Positions 1 to 8,054 of a DNA stretch of 64,000 nt are shown piece by piece. The first letter of the stretch is position 1. Each line of letters starts with the position of its first letter. Source of the DNA: Nocardioides sp. Root240 (GTDB taxonomy: Bacteria > Actinomycetota > Actinomycetes > Propionibacteriales > Nocardioidaceae). Under the pieces are notes generated by a model, which was not told the origin of the DNA, made no database searches, and saw only the letters and a program-made list of their open reading frames with translations. The stretch is from the NCBI RefSeq assembly GCF_001428825.1, contig NZ_LMIT01000002.1, positions 255,024 through 319,023 of the forward strand. Reading direction: 5' to 3'. The position numbers and the translations under genes are program-made.

Positions 1-414
1 GTCGGGGCCGATGTCTGGTCGGCGATCCGTGGCAAGGAGCCACGTCTGCTGACGTTGGCCGGTGCGCCCGGAGACAAGGCGCTCATGACCGCGCCGGACG
101 CGCTGCCCGGCTACCAGGCCCTCGTCCCCGAGGGCACCACGTTCGTCAACGAGGTCGCGGCGCGCGTCGCGCCGACCATCACCTGGCACCGGCCGGGGAA
201 GGCGGCGAGGAAGGTCAAGGTGCCGATCCTGTTCTGTGTCTGCGACCACGACTCCGTGACGCCGGCCGAGGAGACCCTCGCCTACGCCCGGACGGCGCCG
301 AAGGGCGAGATCAGGAGCTACGACGCCGGCCACTTCGACATCTACCTCGGCCAGCCCTTCGAGGAGATCGTCGTGGACCAGACCGAGTTCCTCACCCGGC
401 ACCTGGAGGCCTGA
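1..414 (+). CDS. Alpha/beta hydrolase, C-terminal part only (cut by window edge)
   Basis: The frame is open from the first base, so the N-terminus and the nucleophile elbow lie outside the window; 137 residues are visible. The fragment carries the late catalytic elements of a serine hydrolase: an acidic residue in CDHDSVTP (about visible residue 84) and a histidine in YDAGHFDIY (about 111), in the spacing usual for the S33/dienelactone-hydrolase-like group. It ends 3 bp before the acyl-CoA synthetase, so the two are probably co-transcribed and may act on one acyl substrate. The exact substrate cannot be read from this piece. Confidence 0.8.
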   Translation, partial: VGADVWSAIRGKEPRLLTLAGAPGDKALMTAPDALPGYQALVPEGTTFVNEVAARVAPTITWHRPGKAARKVKVPILFCVCDHDSVTPAEETLAYARTAPKGEIRSYDAGHFDIYLGQPFEEIVVDQTEFLTRHLEA

Positions 415-417
415 GCC

Positions 418-1914
418 GTGACCTTCCCCACCCTCGTCGACAAGCGAGCGGCCGAGCACCCAGCGGGTCCCGCCGTCGCCGACGGCACCACGTCGCTGAC
501 CAACGCCGACCTGCTCGCCCGCGTGGGAGCGGCTGCCGCACAGCTCGCCGACCTCGGCATCGGCTCGGGCGATGTCGTTGCCCTGCGCCTGACCAACCGC
601 GTCGAGTTCGTCGTCCTGCTCTTCGCGGCCTGGCGCCTCGGTGCGACCGTCACGCCGGTCAACCCCGCCCTGACCGACGTCGAGGTGGAGCGCCAGCTCG
701 ACGACTCCGCCGCACGCCTCCTCGTCATCGAGGAGGACTCGGCCGGAGTGGGCGACGTACCCACCCTGTCGGTCGCCGACCTGGCTCGCGAGACCTCGAC
801 CGATGTTCCGCCGGTCGAGGACCCGTCGGCCCTCGCACTGCTCATCTACACCTCCGGCACCACCGGAACGCCCAAGGGCGTGATGCTCGATCACGCCAAT
901 CTCGATGCGATGACGCGCATGGGACAAGCGGCGCTCGAGGTCGGCCCTGAGGACCGCTGCCTGCTGATCCTGCCGCTCTTCCACGTCAACGGCATCGTCG
1001 TCAGCATCCTCACCCCGCTGCGGGCCGGCGCCAGCGTCGTCATCGCCGAGCGCTTCAACCCGACCACCTTCTTCGACAGCATCGAGCGGCACCGCCCGAC
1101 GTACTTCTCGGCCGTCCCCACGATCTACAGCATGCTCGCTGCCCTGCCGACCGACGTACGCCCCGACACGAGCTCAGTGAGGTTCGCCGTCTGCGGCGCC
1201 GCCCCGGCCTCGGCGGACCTGCTCGCGCGCTTCGAGGCCCGCTTCGGGTTCCCACTGGTCGAGGGCTACGGACTGTCCGAGGCGACGTGCGGGTCGACGA
1301 TCAACCCCGTCGACGGGCTCCGCAAGCCCGGAACCGTGGGACTGCCGTTCCCCGGTCAGGACCTGCGCATCCTCGGCGCCGAGGGCCGTCCCGTCCCGCC
1401 CGGCGAGAACGGCGAGGTGGAGGTGCGCGGCGCCAACGTGATGCGCGGCTACCTTGGCCGCCCGGAGGACACAGCCGCCGTCCTCACCGACGGCTGGCTC
1501 CGCACCGGCGATGTCGGCCACCTCGACGACGACGGCTACCTGACCATCGTGGGCCGCTCCAAGGAGATGATCATCCGCGGCGGCGAGAACGTCTACCCCA
1601 AGGAGATCGAGGACGTCCTCGCCGGCGACCTCGCCGTCCTCGAGGCCGCCGTCATCGGCGTACCCGACGAGAAGTGGGGCGAGATCGTCGTCGCCTACGT
1701 CCAGCCCCGGCCCGGCGCCACGATCGACGTCGAGGCGCTCAAGGTGCGCTGCCGGGACCAGCTCAGCGGCTACAAGCGCCCCACGGCGATCCACGTGCTG
1801 GAGTCCTTGCCGAAGAATGCGGTCGGCAAGCTCGACAAGAGGTCGCTGCGCGATCAGGACCGCTCGATGGCAAACGCGAGCATGAACCCGGCGGTCGCGA
1901 TGAAGCCCGCGTAG
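418..1914 (+). CDS. Long-chain-type acyl-CoA synthetase (AMP-forming)
   Basis: A 498-residue class I adenylate-forming enzyme that activates a carboxylic acid to its acyl-AMP and then to the CoA thioester. The P-loop YTSGTTGTPKG is at about residues 143-153. Further motifs are EGYGLSEAT, the TGD motif in WLRTGDVGHLDDDGYL, the hinge GRSKEMIIRGGENVYP, and the catalytic lysine region PKNAVGKLDKR near the C-terminus. The start is GTG, 3 bp after the preceding hydrolase stop. The last 20 or so residues after KLDKRSLRD look non-conserved and are encoded by DNA that also encodes the end of the convergent ZIP transporter (61-bp overlap). The chain-length preference is not evident. Confidence 0.93.
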   Translation: MTFPTLVDKRAAEHPAGPAVADGTTSLTNADLLARVGAAAAQLADLGIGSGDVVALRLTNRVEFVVLLFAAWRLGATVTPVNPALTDVEVERQLDDSAARLLVIEEDSAGVGDVPTLSVADLARETSTDVPPVEDPSALALLIYTSGTTGTPKGVMLDHANLDAMTRMGQAALEVGPEDRCLLILPLFHVNGIVVSILTPLRAGASVVIAERFNPTTFFDSIERHRPTYFSAVPTIYSMLAALPTDVRPDTSSVRFAVCGAAPASADLLARFEARFGFPLVEGYGLSEATCGSTINPVDGLRKPGTVGLPFPGQDLRILGAEGRPVPPGENGEVEVRGANVMRGYLGRPEDTAAVLTDGWLRTGDVGHLDDDGYLTIVGRSKEMIIRGGENVYPKEIEDVLAGDLAVLEAAVIGVPDEKWGEIVVAYVQPRPGATIDVEALKVRCRDQLSGYKRPTAIHVLESLPKNAVGKLDKRSLRDQDRSMANASMNPAVAMKPA

Positions 1915-2612
1915 AGGTGGGTCCGCTCGAAGGCCTCCGGGATCATCGTGTCGGAGACCATCGCGAGGATCGCCCCGGCGGCGAGCGCCGTGATGACGGC
2001 GACGAGCTCGGGGGACGCGCCCTCGAGCAGCGCCGCCCCGAGGAGTCCGGCGACACCGCTCGCGACGGCGATCGCGGTCCACACCCCGAACACGTAGCGC
2101 GCGCTACGGCCGTTGCGCTTCATGCCGGCAGCGCTCGAGAGCCCCTCGGGAAGGTTGGAGATGACGATGGCGGCCAGGACCGGCACTCCCACGCCGTTGC
2201 CGCTGAGGAGCGACAGGCCCAGCACCACTGACTCGGGGATGCCGTCGAGGAGCGCACCGACCGCGATGGCGGCACCCGACCCCGTGTGCTCCTGCTCCGA
2301 GGGCTGCTGGTCGCCGGACCGCTTGCGGTGCGCCGCCCCCCGCCGCGCCAGCAGCACGTTGGCCGTGACGTAGATCGAGGCCCCGGCGAGGAACCCGACC
2401 GCCGTCGCGACGAGGCCTCCGCCGCGCTCAGCCTCGTCCACCAGGTCGAAGGCCAGCGCCGAGATGAGCACCCCGGCACCGAACGCCATGACTGACGCCA
2501 CCACCCGCTGGGGGACGGAGACGAACCACGCGACCAGCGCGCCGACGACCAGCGCCCCACCCGCGAAGAGTCCCCAGGCGCCGGCCTGGAGCCAGACAGG
2601 CATCAGCGGCAC
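1854..2612 (-). CDS. ZIP family divalent metal transporter
   Basis: A 252-residue integral membrane protein with about eight hydrophobic segments. TM4 carries DGIPESVVLG and TM5 carries SNLPEGLSS, the two metal-coordinating signatures of ZIP proteins. A charged, glutamine- and serine-rich loop lies between TM3 and TM4 (about residues 95-110), where ZIP proteins have a variable, often His-rich loop; here it has few histidines. Family members move zinc or other divalent cations into the cytoplasm. The usual TM4 histidine position is Asp in DGIPES, a variant seen in bacterial ZIPs. The gene is convergent with the acyl-CoA synthetase and overlaps its 3' end, so the two are unlikely to be functionally linked. 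Confidence 0.88.
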   Translation of the reverse strand: MPLMPVWLQAGAWGLFAGGALVVGALVAWFVSVPQRVVASVMAFGAGVLISALAFDLVDEAERGGGLVATAVGFLAGASIYVTANVLLARRGAAHRKRSGDQQPSEQEHTGSGAAIAVGALLDGIPESVVLGLSLLSGNGVGVPVLAAIVISNLPEGLSSAAGMKRNGRSARYVFGVWTAIAVASGVAGLLGAALLEGASPELVAVITALAAGAILAMVSDTMIPEAFERTHLYAGFIATAGFMLAFAIERS

Positions 2613-2959
2613 CAGAGTCCGCGCGCATCGGTCGCTGCCCTGTGGACGTGGATCCGGGAGACAGGCACGAGGCAGACGGTACCCGCGGCGGGGCCCACGC
2701 AGTCAGCCAAGCATGCGGGCCACGACCTCGAGACGCCGATGGCCCCGGGGGAGACCCGGGGCCATCGGTTGGTCGAGCATGAGCAGATCGATCAGCTCAC
2801 GAATCAGATGTCGTAGTTCTGACTGACTGACCCATGCTGACCTGCGCAAACGGCGAAGAAGGCCGGCTGTTTGTACCGGAGTTGTAACAGGCTACCCCGT
2901 GTTCTCGGTCGTCCTGGCCGCGTTTGACGGACAACTACGTCTAAGCGAACATATATGTC
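2613..2959. other. Intergenic stretch of 347 bp with a glnA-3'-end-like fossil
   Basis: No gene is supported here. The left 120 bp are featureless. Bases 2737-2816 repeat the 3' end and terminator of glnA (separate entry). To the right, TTGACG at 2924-2929 resembles a -35 element, and the 10-bp palindrome ACATATATGT at 2949-2958 sits directly before the start codon of the next gene, a plausible self-regulatory site for a toxin-antitoxin-like operon. No convincing -10 box at a standard spacing could be fixed. Confidence 0.6.
2737..2816 (-). repeat. Fossil copy of glnA 3' end plus terminator (distal repeat)
   Basis: A hairpin with 13-bp arms (CGATGGCCCCGGG at 2737-2749 and its complement at 2755-2767, 5-nt loop) is followed by 49 bases that align without gaps to the bases between the glnA terminator and its last codons at 22439-22487, with 32 of 49 identical by my count and most differences transitions. 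Read on the minus strand, the end gives NYDI-stop, against YYDI-stop in glnA. Similarity stops at the last codons, as expected for recombination or integration at the gene end. Both copies have the same orientation. Confidence 0.6.
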
Positions 2960-3622
2960 ATGTCGTTGCTCGCCGTCTCCGATGCTGCTGTGAGGCTCGG
3001 CATCTCGACGCGACAGGTCCAGCACCTGGTCGCGCGGGGCGATCTGCGCTCACTGGCCAGGGGAGTGGTCGACGAGACCTCAGTCGAACGACTGCTGGCC
3101 GTTCGCCGCGGTTCCCACACGAGGGCGTGGGCTGAGTCGACGGCCTGGGCCGCAGTGGCCCTGCTGTCTGGACTGGACGCGGGGTGGCTGGGGGAGAGCC
3201 AGCGATCCCGGCTCAGAGGACGCCTCCGCGGGCTCGGTGCTGAGGAACTCATCGAGCGCGCGCGTGGGCGAGCCAGCGTCAGCAGGTACGTGGCACACCG
3301 CAGCGCAGGGGAGCGGCTTCGTTCGGAGCTGGTCGACACAGCGTCGGCGGCTGAGCGACTGGGATTGGCAGCGACGAACGTGATCGATGGCTACCTGGCC
3401 GCGACTGCCGCGAAAGCGGTTGTGTCGCGACACAGCCTGATTCGCGATGACACCGGGATCGTGACGCTGCGCGCGACGTCCATGGATCTCGATGTGCTCC
3501 GTGAGCTGGTCAGCGCCAGCGATGTCTTGGCTGCACTCGATCTGGCCGAGTCCCTCGATGTCCGCGAGAGGCGCGCCGGAGTCGACGCTCTTGGCCGAGC
3601 TCTGGACGTGTTCCGTGCCTGA
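2960..3622 (+). CDS. HTH-domain protein, probable antitoxin-like partner
   Basis: A 220-residue cytoplasmic protein. Residues about 4-45 (LLAVSDAAVRLGISTRQVQHLVARG) form a MerR/excisionase-type helix-turn-helix; the rest is helical with no catalytic motif I recognise. It overlaps the next, truncated reading frame by 8 bp, as in toxin-antitoxin pairs where an HTH protein precedes a nucleotidyltransferase-like partner. The start ATG lies directly after the palindrome ACATATATGT. Because the downstream partner is broken, this gene may be a relic. Base composition upstream is more AT-rich than the neighbours. The antitoxin role is inferred from context only. Confidence 0.6.
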   Translation: MSLLAVSDAAVRLGISTRQVQHLVARGDLRSLARGVVDETSVERLLAVRRGSHTRAWAESTAWAAVALLSGLDAGWLGESQRSRLRGRLRGLGAEELIERARGRASVSRYVAHRSAGERLRSELVDTASAAERLGLAATNVIDGYLAATAAKAVVSRHSLIRDDTGIVTLRATSMDLDVLRELVSASDVLAALDLAESLDVRERRAGVDALGRALDVFRA

Positions 3623-3726
3623 GCGGCCGACCATCGACGTGGCCACGCCCGTCGGTGGCTGGGGCGCACCTTGGCCGAACGTCGCCGAGATCGAGGCTGT
3701 GTTGTCCCATGACAAGTGGACTCTCG
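3615..3726 (+). pseudogene. Truncated N-terminus of a toxin-like (possibly nucleotidyltransferase) gene
   Basis: Starting from GTG at 3615, inside the end of the HTH gene, about 37 codons read as a plausible protein start with the segment WPNVAEIEAVLSHDKWTLV. I recall proteins of the AbiEii-like nucleotidyltransferase group that continue from WTLV into a GG-containing strand. Here, the sequence instead runs into arginine-rich junk that is antisense to the end of the TetR gene. The break coincides with the TetR stop codon at 3727, so a deletion or insertion event probably removed the rest. The family assignment is tentative. Confidence 0.4.
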
Positions 3727-4296
3727 TCAGAGCGCAGAGCTCGCCTCTCGCAGGGTCTCCAGCGCGGCCAAGGCGTGCGGCCCGAAGTCTGAGCCGTCGT
3801 GTGCGTCCACCCAGGCGGCGTACCCTTGCTTGAAGGCGAGTACGCCCATCTCGGCGGCGAGGTGGGCCACGGGCTCGGCGAATCCCCTAGCGACCAGCGC
3901 TTCAGTCATGGCGACTGAAAGACCGATCCGCTTGAGCGCCTCGCGCTCCTGGAGCTCGGCGCTCGACGCAATCGCAGCCTTCATCTGAGGGGCGATCTCG
4001 CGGTTCATCGGGCCGAACGCCTCGCTGGCTCGCTGGAGTCCGACAGCGACTGCGCCTAGCGGCGTCGCCTCAGCTGTCGCCGCGGAAATGCCCTCGGCAA
4101 GCAGCTGGCTCAGTAGGGCCTGACCGGCGGAGAGTAGCTCACGTTTGTCCGGAAAGTGCCGAAAGAACGTGCTCTTGGTGACGCCGGCACGCTCGGTGAT
4201 CTCAGCGACAGTCGTCGCGTCGTATCCCTGATCGGCGAAGAGTTCGACCGCTGATACGACCAATCGCTCCCGTGCTCCGGGTTGCCACCTTGCCAT
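3727..4296 (-). CDS. TetR/AcrR family transcriptional repressor
   Basis: A 189-residue regulator. The N-terminal HTH (about residues 10-55) has TVAEITERAGVTKSTFFRHFPDKRELL, a typical TetR recognition helix; the C-terminal ligand domain is unassigned. ATG at 4296 was chosen because the HTH begins within 10 residues; the frame stays open 55 codons upstream, but that extension would cross the operator. It is divergent from the SDR gene at 4384, and the 87-bp gap contains alternating inverted half-sites, so it very likely represses the SDR and itself. The 3' end abuts the broken toxin-like gene. Confidence 0.9.
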   Translation of the reverse strand: MARWQPGARERLVVSAVELFADQGYDATTVAEITERAGVTKSTFFRHFPDKRELLSAGQALLSQLLAEGISAATAEATPLGAVAVGLQRASEAFGPMNREIAPQMKAAIASSAELQEREALKRIGLSVAMTEALVARGFAEPVAHLAAEMGVLAFKQGYAAWVDAHDGSDFGPHALAALETLREASSAL

Positions 4297-4322
4297 GCGG
4301 CAGATCCTAGGCGATGGCACCC

Positions 4323-4367
4323 TTGTCCCATCACTTTGGTAGGGTGATGGGACAAAAGTCCCATCAC
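4323..4367. promoter_or_regulatory. TetR operator: three alternating half-sites
   Basis: Three copies of the half-site GTCCCATCAC alternate in orientation: 4325-4334 forward, 4344-4353 reverse, 4358-4367 forward. The first and second form an inverted repeat with 12-bp arms and a 9-bp spacer. The second and third form a perfect palindrome with 10-bp arms around AAAA. This lies between the divergent TetR and SDR genes, ending 16 bp before the SDR start codon, so bound repressor would cover the SDR promoter or leader. Confidence 0.75.
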
Positions 4368-4383
4368 CCCATCTGGAGTCACC

Positions 4384-5265
4384 ATGAAGGTCTTCGTCAC
4401 CGGCGCAACCGGCAACATCGGTTCGGCGGTCGTCACTGAGCTCACCGCTCACTCGCACCAAGTCATTGGGCTTGCCCGGTCGGCGGCCTCGGCCGCCAAA
4501 CTGTCGTCCTTCGGAGCCTCCTCGGTCCGGGGTGGGCTATCTGATCTCGATGTCGTACGTGCCGCTGCGGCCGACGCGGACGGTGTGATCCACCTCGCCT
4601 TCAGCAACGACTTCTCCAGTCCCCAAACGCTGGCTGCGGGCATTGCGGAGGAAACAGCGGCGATCGATGCGATCGGCGCTTCAATGGTCGGCAGCGACAA
4701 GCCACTCGTCGTCTGTTCCGGCACGCCAGGAATCCCCGGCAGGGCCTCAGTCGAGACCGACCCGCTGCTCACTGAGGGGCCCGTCGGAGGTCGTGCCCTG
4801 ACGGTCACGCGTACCCTCGCCCTGCGGAACCGGGGCGTCCGAACCTCTGCCGTTCGCCTGCCGCGCACCGTCCACCAGAACGGGGAGGGGGGCTTCGCTG
4901 GTCTACTCACCCAGATCGCGCGCAGTTCGGGGGTCTCCGGCTACCCGGGCGACGGCACCCAGCGGTGGCCCGCGGTCCACTCCGCCGACGCGGCCGCGCT
5001 CTTCAGGATTGCCCTGGAGGCGGCTCCCGCCGGATCGTCGTGGCACGCGGTCGCCGACGAAGGCGATCAGGTAGGAGAGATCGCGAACGTCATCGGCCGC
5101 CGTCTCGGAGTTCCGGTTCAACCGGTTCCAGTGGAGGCATACGGGCCGATCGGTGCGATCTTCGCGCTCGACCAGCCCGCCTCCAGCCTGCACACGCGCG
5201 AGAAGCTGGGCTGGGAGCCGACTCACCCATCGTTGCTCGAGGACTTGGAATCCATTCGGCCCTGA
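4384..5265 (+). CDS. Atypical SDR / NAD(P)-binding oxidoreductase or epimerase-like protein
   Basis: A 293-residue Rossmann-fold protein. The N-terminus VFVTGATGNIGSAVV has the GxxGxxG dinucleotide motif of extended or atypical SDRs. Residues about 70-90 (DGVIHLAFSND) form the strand bearing the SDR 'NAG'-like position. A clear YxxxK catalytic pair is not visible, which is common in atypical SDRs. The C-terminal region (about 200-290) is the substrate-binding part, with TREKLGWEPTHPSLLEDLE typical of sugar-epimerase-like members. The gene is divergent from and probably repressed by the adjacent TetR. It probably acts on a xenobiotic or aldehyde-like inducer, but the substrate is unknown. Confidence 0.85.
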   Translation: MKVFVTGATGNIGSAVVTELTAHSHQVIGLARSAASAAKLSSFGASSVRGGLSDLDVVRAAAADADGVIHLAFSNDFSSPQTLAAGIAEETAAIDAIGASMVGSDKPLVVCSGTPGIPGRASVETDPLLTEGPVGGRALTVTRTLALRNRGVRTSAVRLPRTVHQNGEGGFAGLLTQIARSSGVSGYPGDGTQRWPAVHSADAAALFRIALEAAPAGSSWHAVADEGDQVGEIANVIGRRLGVPVQPVPVEAYGPIGAIFALDQPASSLHTREKLGWEPTHPSLLEDLESIRP

Positions 5266-5450
5266 CTCCCCCGGCGACTCGACTGCGCTCACTGCCGGAG
5301 GCGGCCGCGGTCGTCACCGGGTGTGCCAGTCGGCAGACGGGGCCATCAGCGCACGAGTTGCGAGCTGTGCCACGTCGGCGCGGACAGGGGTACGCACTGC
5401 CGCGCTCTTGGCGGTGCGAAATCTTGACTACATCACAGAAAGGCACGCCA

Positions 5451-6212
5451 ATGACCACTGATCGCCGCCTGGACCCCGAGCTCGCTGCTGCTTTGGCGCA
5501 GATTCCCAGAGGGCCCAATGGGGTGTTTGACTTCTCTGACATCGCTACCGCCCGCGTGGCGGTGCGAGCCTTCGCCGAGCAGGTCCCCGCCGCGGTACCC
5601 CGAGACCCAAGCGTCGAGGTAGAGGATCAGTCGGCGGATGGGACGGTGATCGCGCCGCCTACGCGGTCGGCGTGCCTCTGCACGTCCTGCGACACGCATC
5701 GCGGCTGCAGTCGTATTGATGATCCGAGATCGGGATTTCCCCGGGCCGCTCTTCCGAGTGCTCGACTACCCGATGCTCGACGACCACAACGCCACCCGTC
5801 CAGCCACGAGGTCGTCGACATCGGCATCGTCGACCGCCGCATCAGTCTGCTCGCCTGGGATGCGGTGCTGGGTGGTCCGCGTGGAGGCTGACGGCCTCAC
5901 GCCCTACGCCGCTCCGGCGCGCTCCATGACCTCACTGGCGTCGCACCCGCGTCCATTGCGGTGGGTGACCACGACCTCTTCCGTGACGAGGACCTGGCCT
6001 ACGCTCATCTGCTCCTAGCGTCGGGATCCCTGGTGGAATTGCATCTCTGTGCCGGGGCGTACCACGCTTTCGACCTCTTCGCGCTGGCCTCCGCTGTCCC
6101 GCAGTCGTTCACCGGCAGTTGGTACTGCTATCTCGGCCGCCACTTCGGGGCGGCTGCGATCGAGAGGATCGACGAGCCGTCCGAGCCGTCCGAGCCGTCG
6201 GCCGAGACCTGA
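5451..6212 (+). pseudogene. Decayed alpha/beta hydrolase (HSL/lipase-like) gene
   Basis: Pieces of one alpha/beta-hydrolase-3 protein appear in order but in different frames. The N-terminus begins at ATG 5451 (MTTDRRLDPELAAALAQIP). Then a piece at about 5695-5800 contains VLDYPMLDDHNATRP, another at about 5811-5885 has SSHEVVDIGIV, and a C-terminal piece from about 5920 to the stop at 6212 contains VGDHDLFRDEDLAYA and the histidine region GAYHAFD. The region that should hold the oxyanion HGGG and nucleophile GDSAGG motifs is missing between the first two pieces. At least one deletion and two frameshifts are needed, so it cannot make an active enzyme. Confidence 0.8.
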
Positions 6213-6385
6213 GCGGGCGACCGGACGCGCTGTAGACGCCCGCCGGCTCCGGCTGGCGCCGTGGGGCTCCTGGTGCACACCGGCCGCGCGCGGCTTGACT
6301 GCGGTGAGCTCGGCCGGTCCGGCGCCGCGATCGCCTGCTCGTTCCGGTCCTCGGGTGGTCTGAGGTGCTGCCCGACCGCTGCGCC

Positions 6386-6991
6386 TCAGAGGCCAGAAAG
6401 GCTCGGGGGGTCGGGACGCAACGGGTGCGCACCCTCGGGGCGCAGACCGTCGAAGACGATGCCTAGATATCGCTCCCACAGGTGGGGCATGGGATCTGAA
6501 AGGTAGTCCACCACGTGGCCGGGGGCGCACATCAGGAGAATCACGTCGACCCCGGTGACATCGGCTCGGATCGCTCCGGCGAGCTTGGCGCGTTCGACCA
6601 GGTCGCCGATCGTGACGTAGAGGCGATCGCGCAGCTCGAGCACTTCGGGGTTCCTCTCGCTGGCACGCAGCAGAAAGGACAGGTCCCGCTGCTGCTTTCC
6701 TGCGGCCTCGGTGAGGAACTCCAGCAGGGCTGGGCCGGCATCGCGGGCACGCAGGAGGTCCCGTCCGAGCGCGTCGAGCGCGTCGACGTGGGTGCGGACG
6801 ATGGCAGCGATCAGATCGTCCTTGGTGGGGAAGTGGCGGAACACCGTTCCCTTCCCCACGCCGGCCCTTCGAGCGATATCCGCCACGGAGGCCTCGAGGC
6901 CGCGTTCGGCGAACTCGTCCTGCGCCGCGGCCAGCAGAAGGTCGCGGTTGCGGACGGCGTCGGCCCGCCGGGGGCGTGAAGGCGTGGACAC
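6386..6991 (-). CDS. TetR/AcrR family transcriptional regulator
   Basis: A 201-residue regulator starting at GTG 6991. The HTH at about residues 20-60 reads ASVADIARRAGVGKGTVFRHFPTKDDLIAAI, the standard TetR DNA-binding helix. The C-terminal part resembles the SbtR/TetR_C group and has LRASERNPEVLELRDRLY. It is divergent from the MDR oxidoreductase gene; two matching operator-like sequences lie in the gap, so it probably controls itself and the MDR-LLM oxidoreductase pair. The hydrolase pseudogene ends 173 bp downstream, with nothing recognisable between. Confidence 0.9.
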   Translation of the reverse strand: MSTPSRPRRADAVRNRDLLLAAAQDEFAERGLEASVADIARRAGVGKGTVFRHFPTKDDLIAAIVRTHVDALDALGRDLLRARDAGPALLEFLTEAAGKQQRDLSFLLRASERNPEVLELRDRLYVTIGDLVERAKLAGAIRADVTGVDVILLMCAPGHVVDYLSDPMPHLWERYLGIVFDGLRPEGAHPLRPDPPSLSGL

Positions 6992-7009
6992 GGGTGCATA
7001 CTACCAAGT

Positions 7010-7068
7010 TGACCGAACGGTCCGTTTATGGCTAGCGTCGTCGATAACGTGACCAATCGGTCCGGTTA
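7010..7068. promoter_or_regulatory. Paired TetR operator sites
   Basis: Two 19-bp direct copies follow the pattern TGACC(G/A)A(A/T)CGGTCCG(T/G)TTA at 7010-7028 and 7050-7068. Each contains a small dyad (ACC-N4-GGT), and the copies are 40 bp apart start to start, close to four helical turns. They lie between the divergent TetR (start 6991) and MDR gene. The second copy ends just before the GGAGA ribosome-binding site of the MDR gene. Confidence 0.7.
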
Positions 7069-7082
7069 GATTGGAGAACATG

Positions 7083-8054
7083 ATGAAAGCCCTCGTTGCT
7101 ACGCAGTACGGCGGTCCCGAACTGCTGTCGATCGAAGACGTGCCGATACCGCGGCCTGGACCTGGACAACTCCTGGTACGAGTCGCGGCGTCGACGATCA
7201 ACGCCACTGATCTCCAGGTGATCACCGGCGTATACCGCGATGTGCTTGAACTCGAGTTTCCCTACGTCCTCGGCAACGACTTCGCCGGCACCGTCACCGA
7301 GGTCGGTCGCGACGTGACCGGGTTCGTGGTCGGTGACGAGGTGTTCGGTCAAGCGATGCCTCGCCCGCTGCGCGTCGTCGCGGCGGCCGACCGACCGTCG
7401 ATCAGCACTGGGGCCATGGCGGAGTACGTCGTGATCGAGGCGGACACCCCGCTGGTGGCGCATCGCCCCTCGTCGGTTTCGGTGCAGCAGGCGGCCGCCC
7501 TCGGAATCGCAGGATTTACGGCGCGTGCGATATTGGCCACCACCCAGGTCCAGCCAGGCGAGTCCGTCCTGGTCATCGGCGCCACTGGCGGCGTGGGCAC
7601 CTCCCTTGTGCCACTCCTGGCCACCGCTGGGGCGCACATCACGGCGACTGCCGGCACTCCTGCGGACGGTGAGGTTCTGCGCGGTCTCGGCGCGCACGAG
7701 GTCATCGGATTCAGTGCCACGGAGTACCCCGACGACGTCGACGTGGTGGTCAACCTCGTTTTTCCCGGCGACCGGCTGGCCCCAGTCGCGAGAGCGATCC
7801 GCCCTGGCGGACGCCTGACCACGATCATCTTTCCGGCCCCGAGCCCGGACGACCTCGGCCGTGACGATGTGGTCCTCCAGTACGTCAGCGACCTCGAGTG
7901 CCGACTTGGCGACATGGCCGACGTGGCACGGGCGGCAGCCGCTGGCGCTTTGACCGCGACCGTCGGGCGCACCCTCCGGCTCTCGGACGGGGTCGAGGCC
8001 GCAGTCAGCTTCTCCCGTCAGGAGGTCGTCGGCAAGATCGTGGTGACGATGTGA
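7083..8054 (+). CDS. NADP-dependent zinc-less alcohol dehydrogenase/quinone-oxidoreductase-like (MDR)
   Basis: A 323-residue medium-chain dehydrogenase/reductase. The GroES-like N-terminal domain opens with MKALVATQYGGPELL and contains VLGNDFAGTVTEVG. The Rossmann domain has ESVLVIGATGGVGTSLVPLL (about residues 155-175). No structural zinc cysteine cluster is visible, which fits the quinone-oxidoreductase or zinc-less branch. ATG at 7083 fits the GGAGA at 7073-7077 (5-nt spacing); ATG 7080 and TTG 7071 are in-frame alternatives. The stop overlaps the next gene's GTG by 4 bp (translational coupling). It is probably repressed by the divergent TetR and may reduce an electrophilic carbonyl or quinone. 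Confidence 0.88.
   Translation: MKALVATQYGGPELLSIEDVPIPRPGPGQLLVRVAASTINATDLQVITGVYRDVLELEFPYVLGNDFAGTVTEVGRDVTGFVVGDEVFGQAMPRPLRVVAAADRPSISTGAMAEYVVIEADTPLVAHRPSSVSVQQAAALGIAGFTARAILATTQVQPGESVLVIGATGGVGTSLVPLLATAGAHITATAGTPADGEVLRGLGAHEVIGFSATEYPDDVDVVVNLVFPGDRLAPVARAIRPGGRLTTIIFPAPSPDDLGRDDVVLQYVSDLECRLGDMADVARAAAAGALTATVGRTLRLSDGVEAAVSFSRQEVVGKIVVTM

Noticed and set aside
2830..2900. GTAAC-like sequence considered as a GlnR site in the left boundary
   Set aside because: The partner half reads GGTAC instead of GAAAC, so it fails the consensus.
2804..3025. Minus-strand open frame ending NYDI-stop, considered as a real small gene
   Set aside because: Only its last codons resemble the glnA end; the rest has no motif and overlaps the start of the HTH gene. 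It is treated as part of the fossil repeat.
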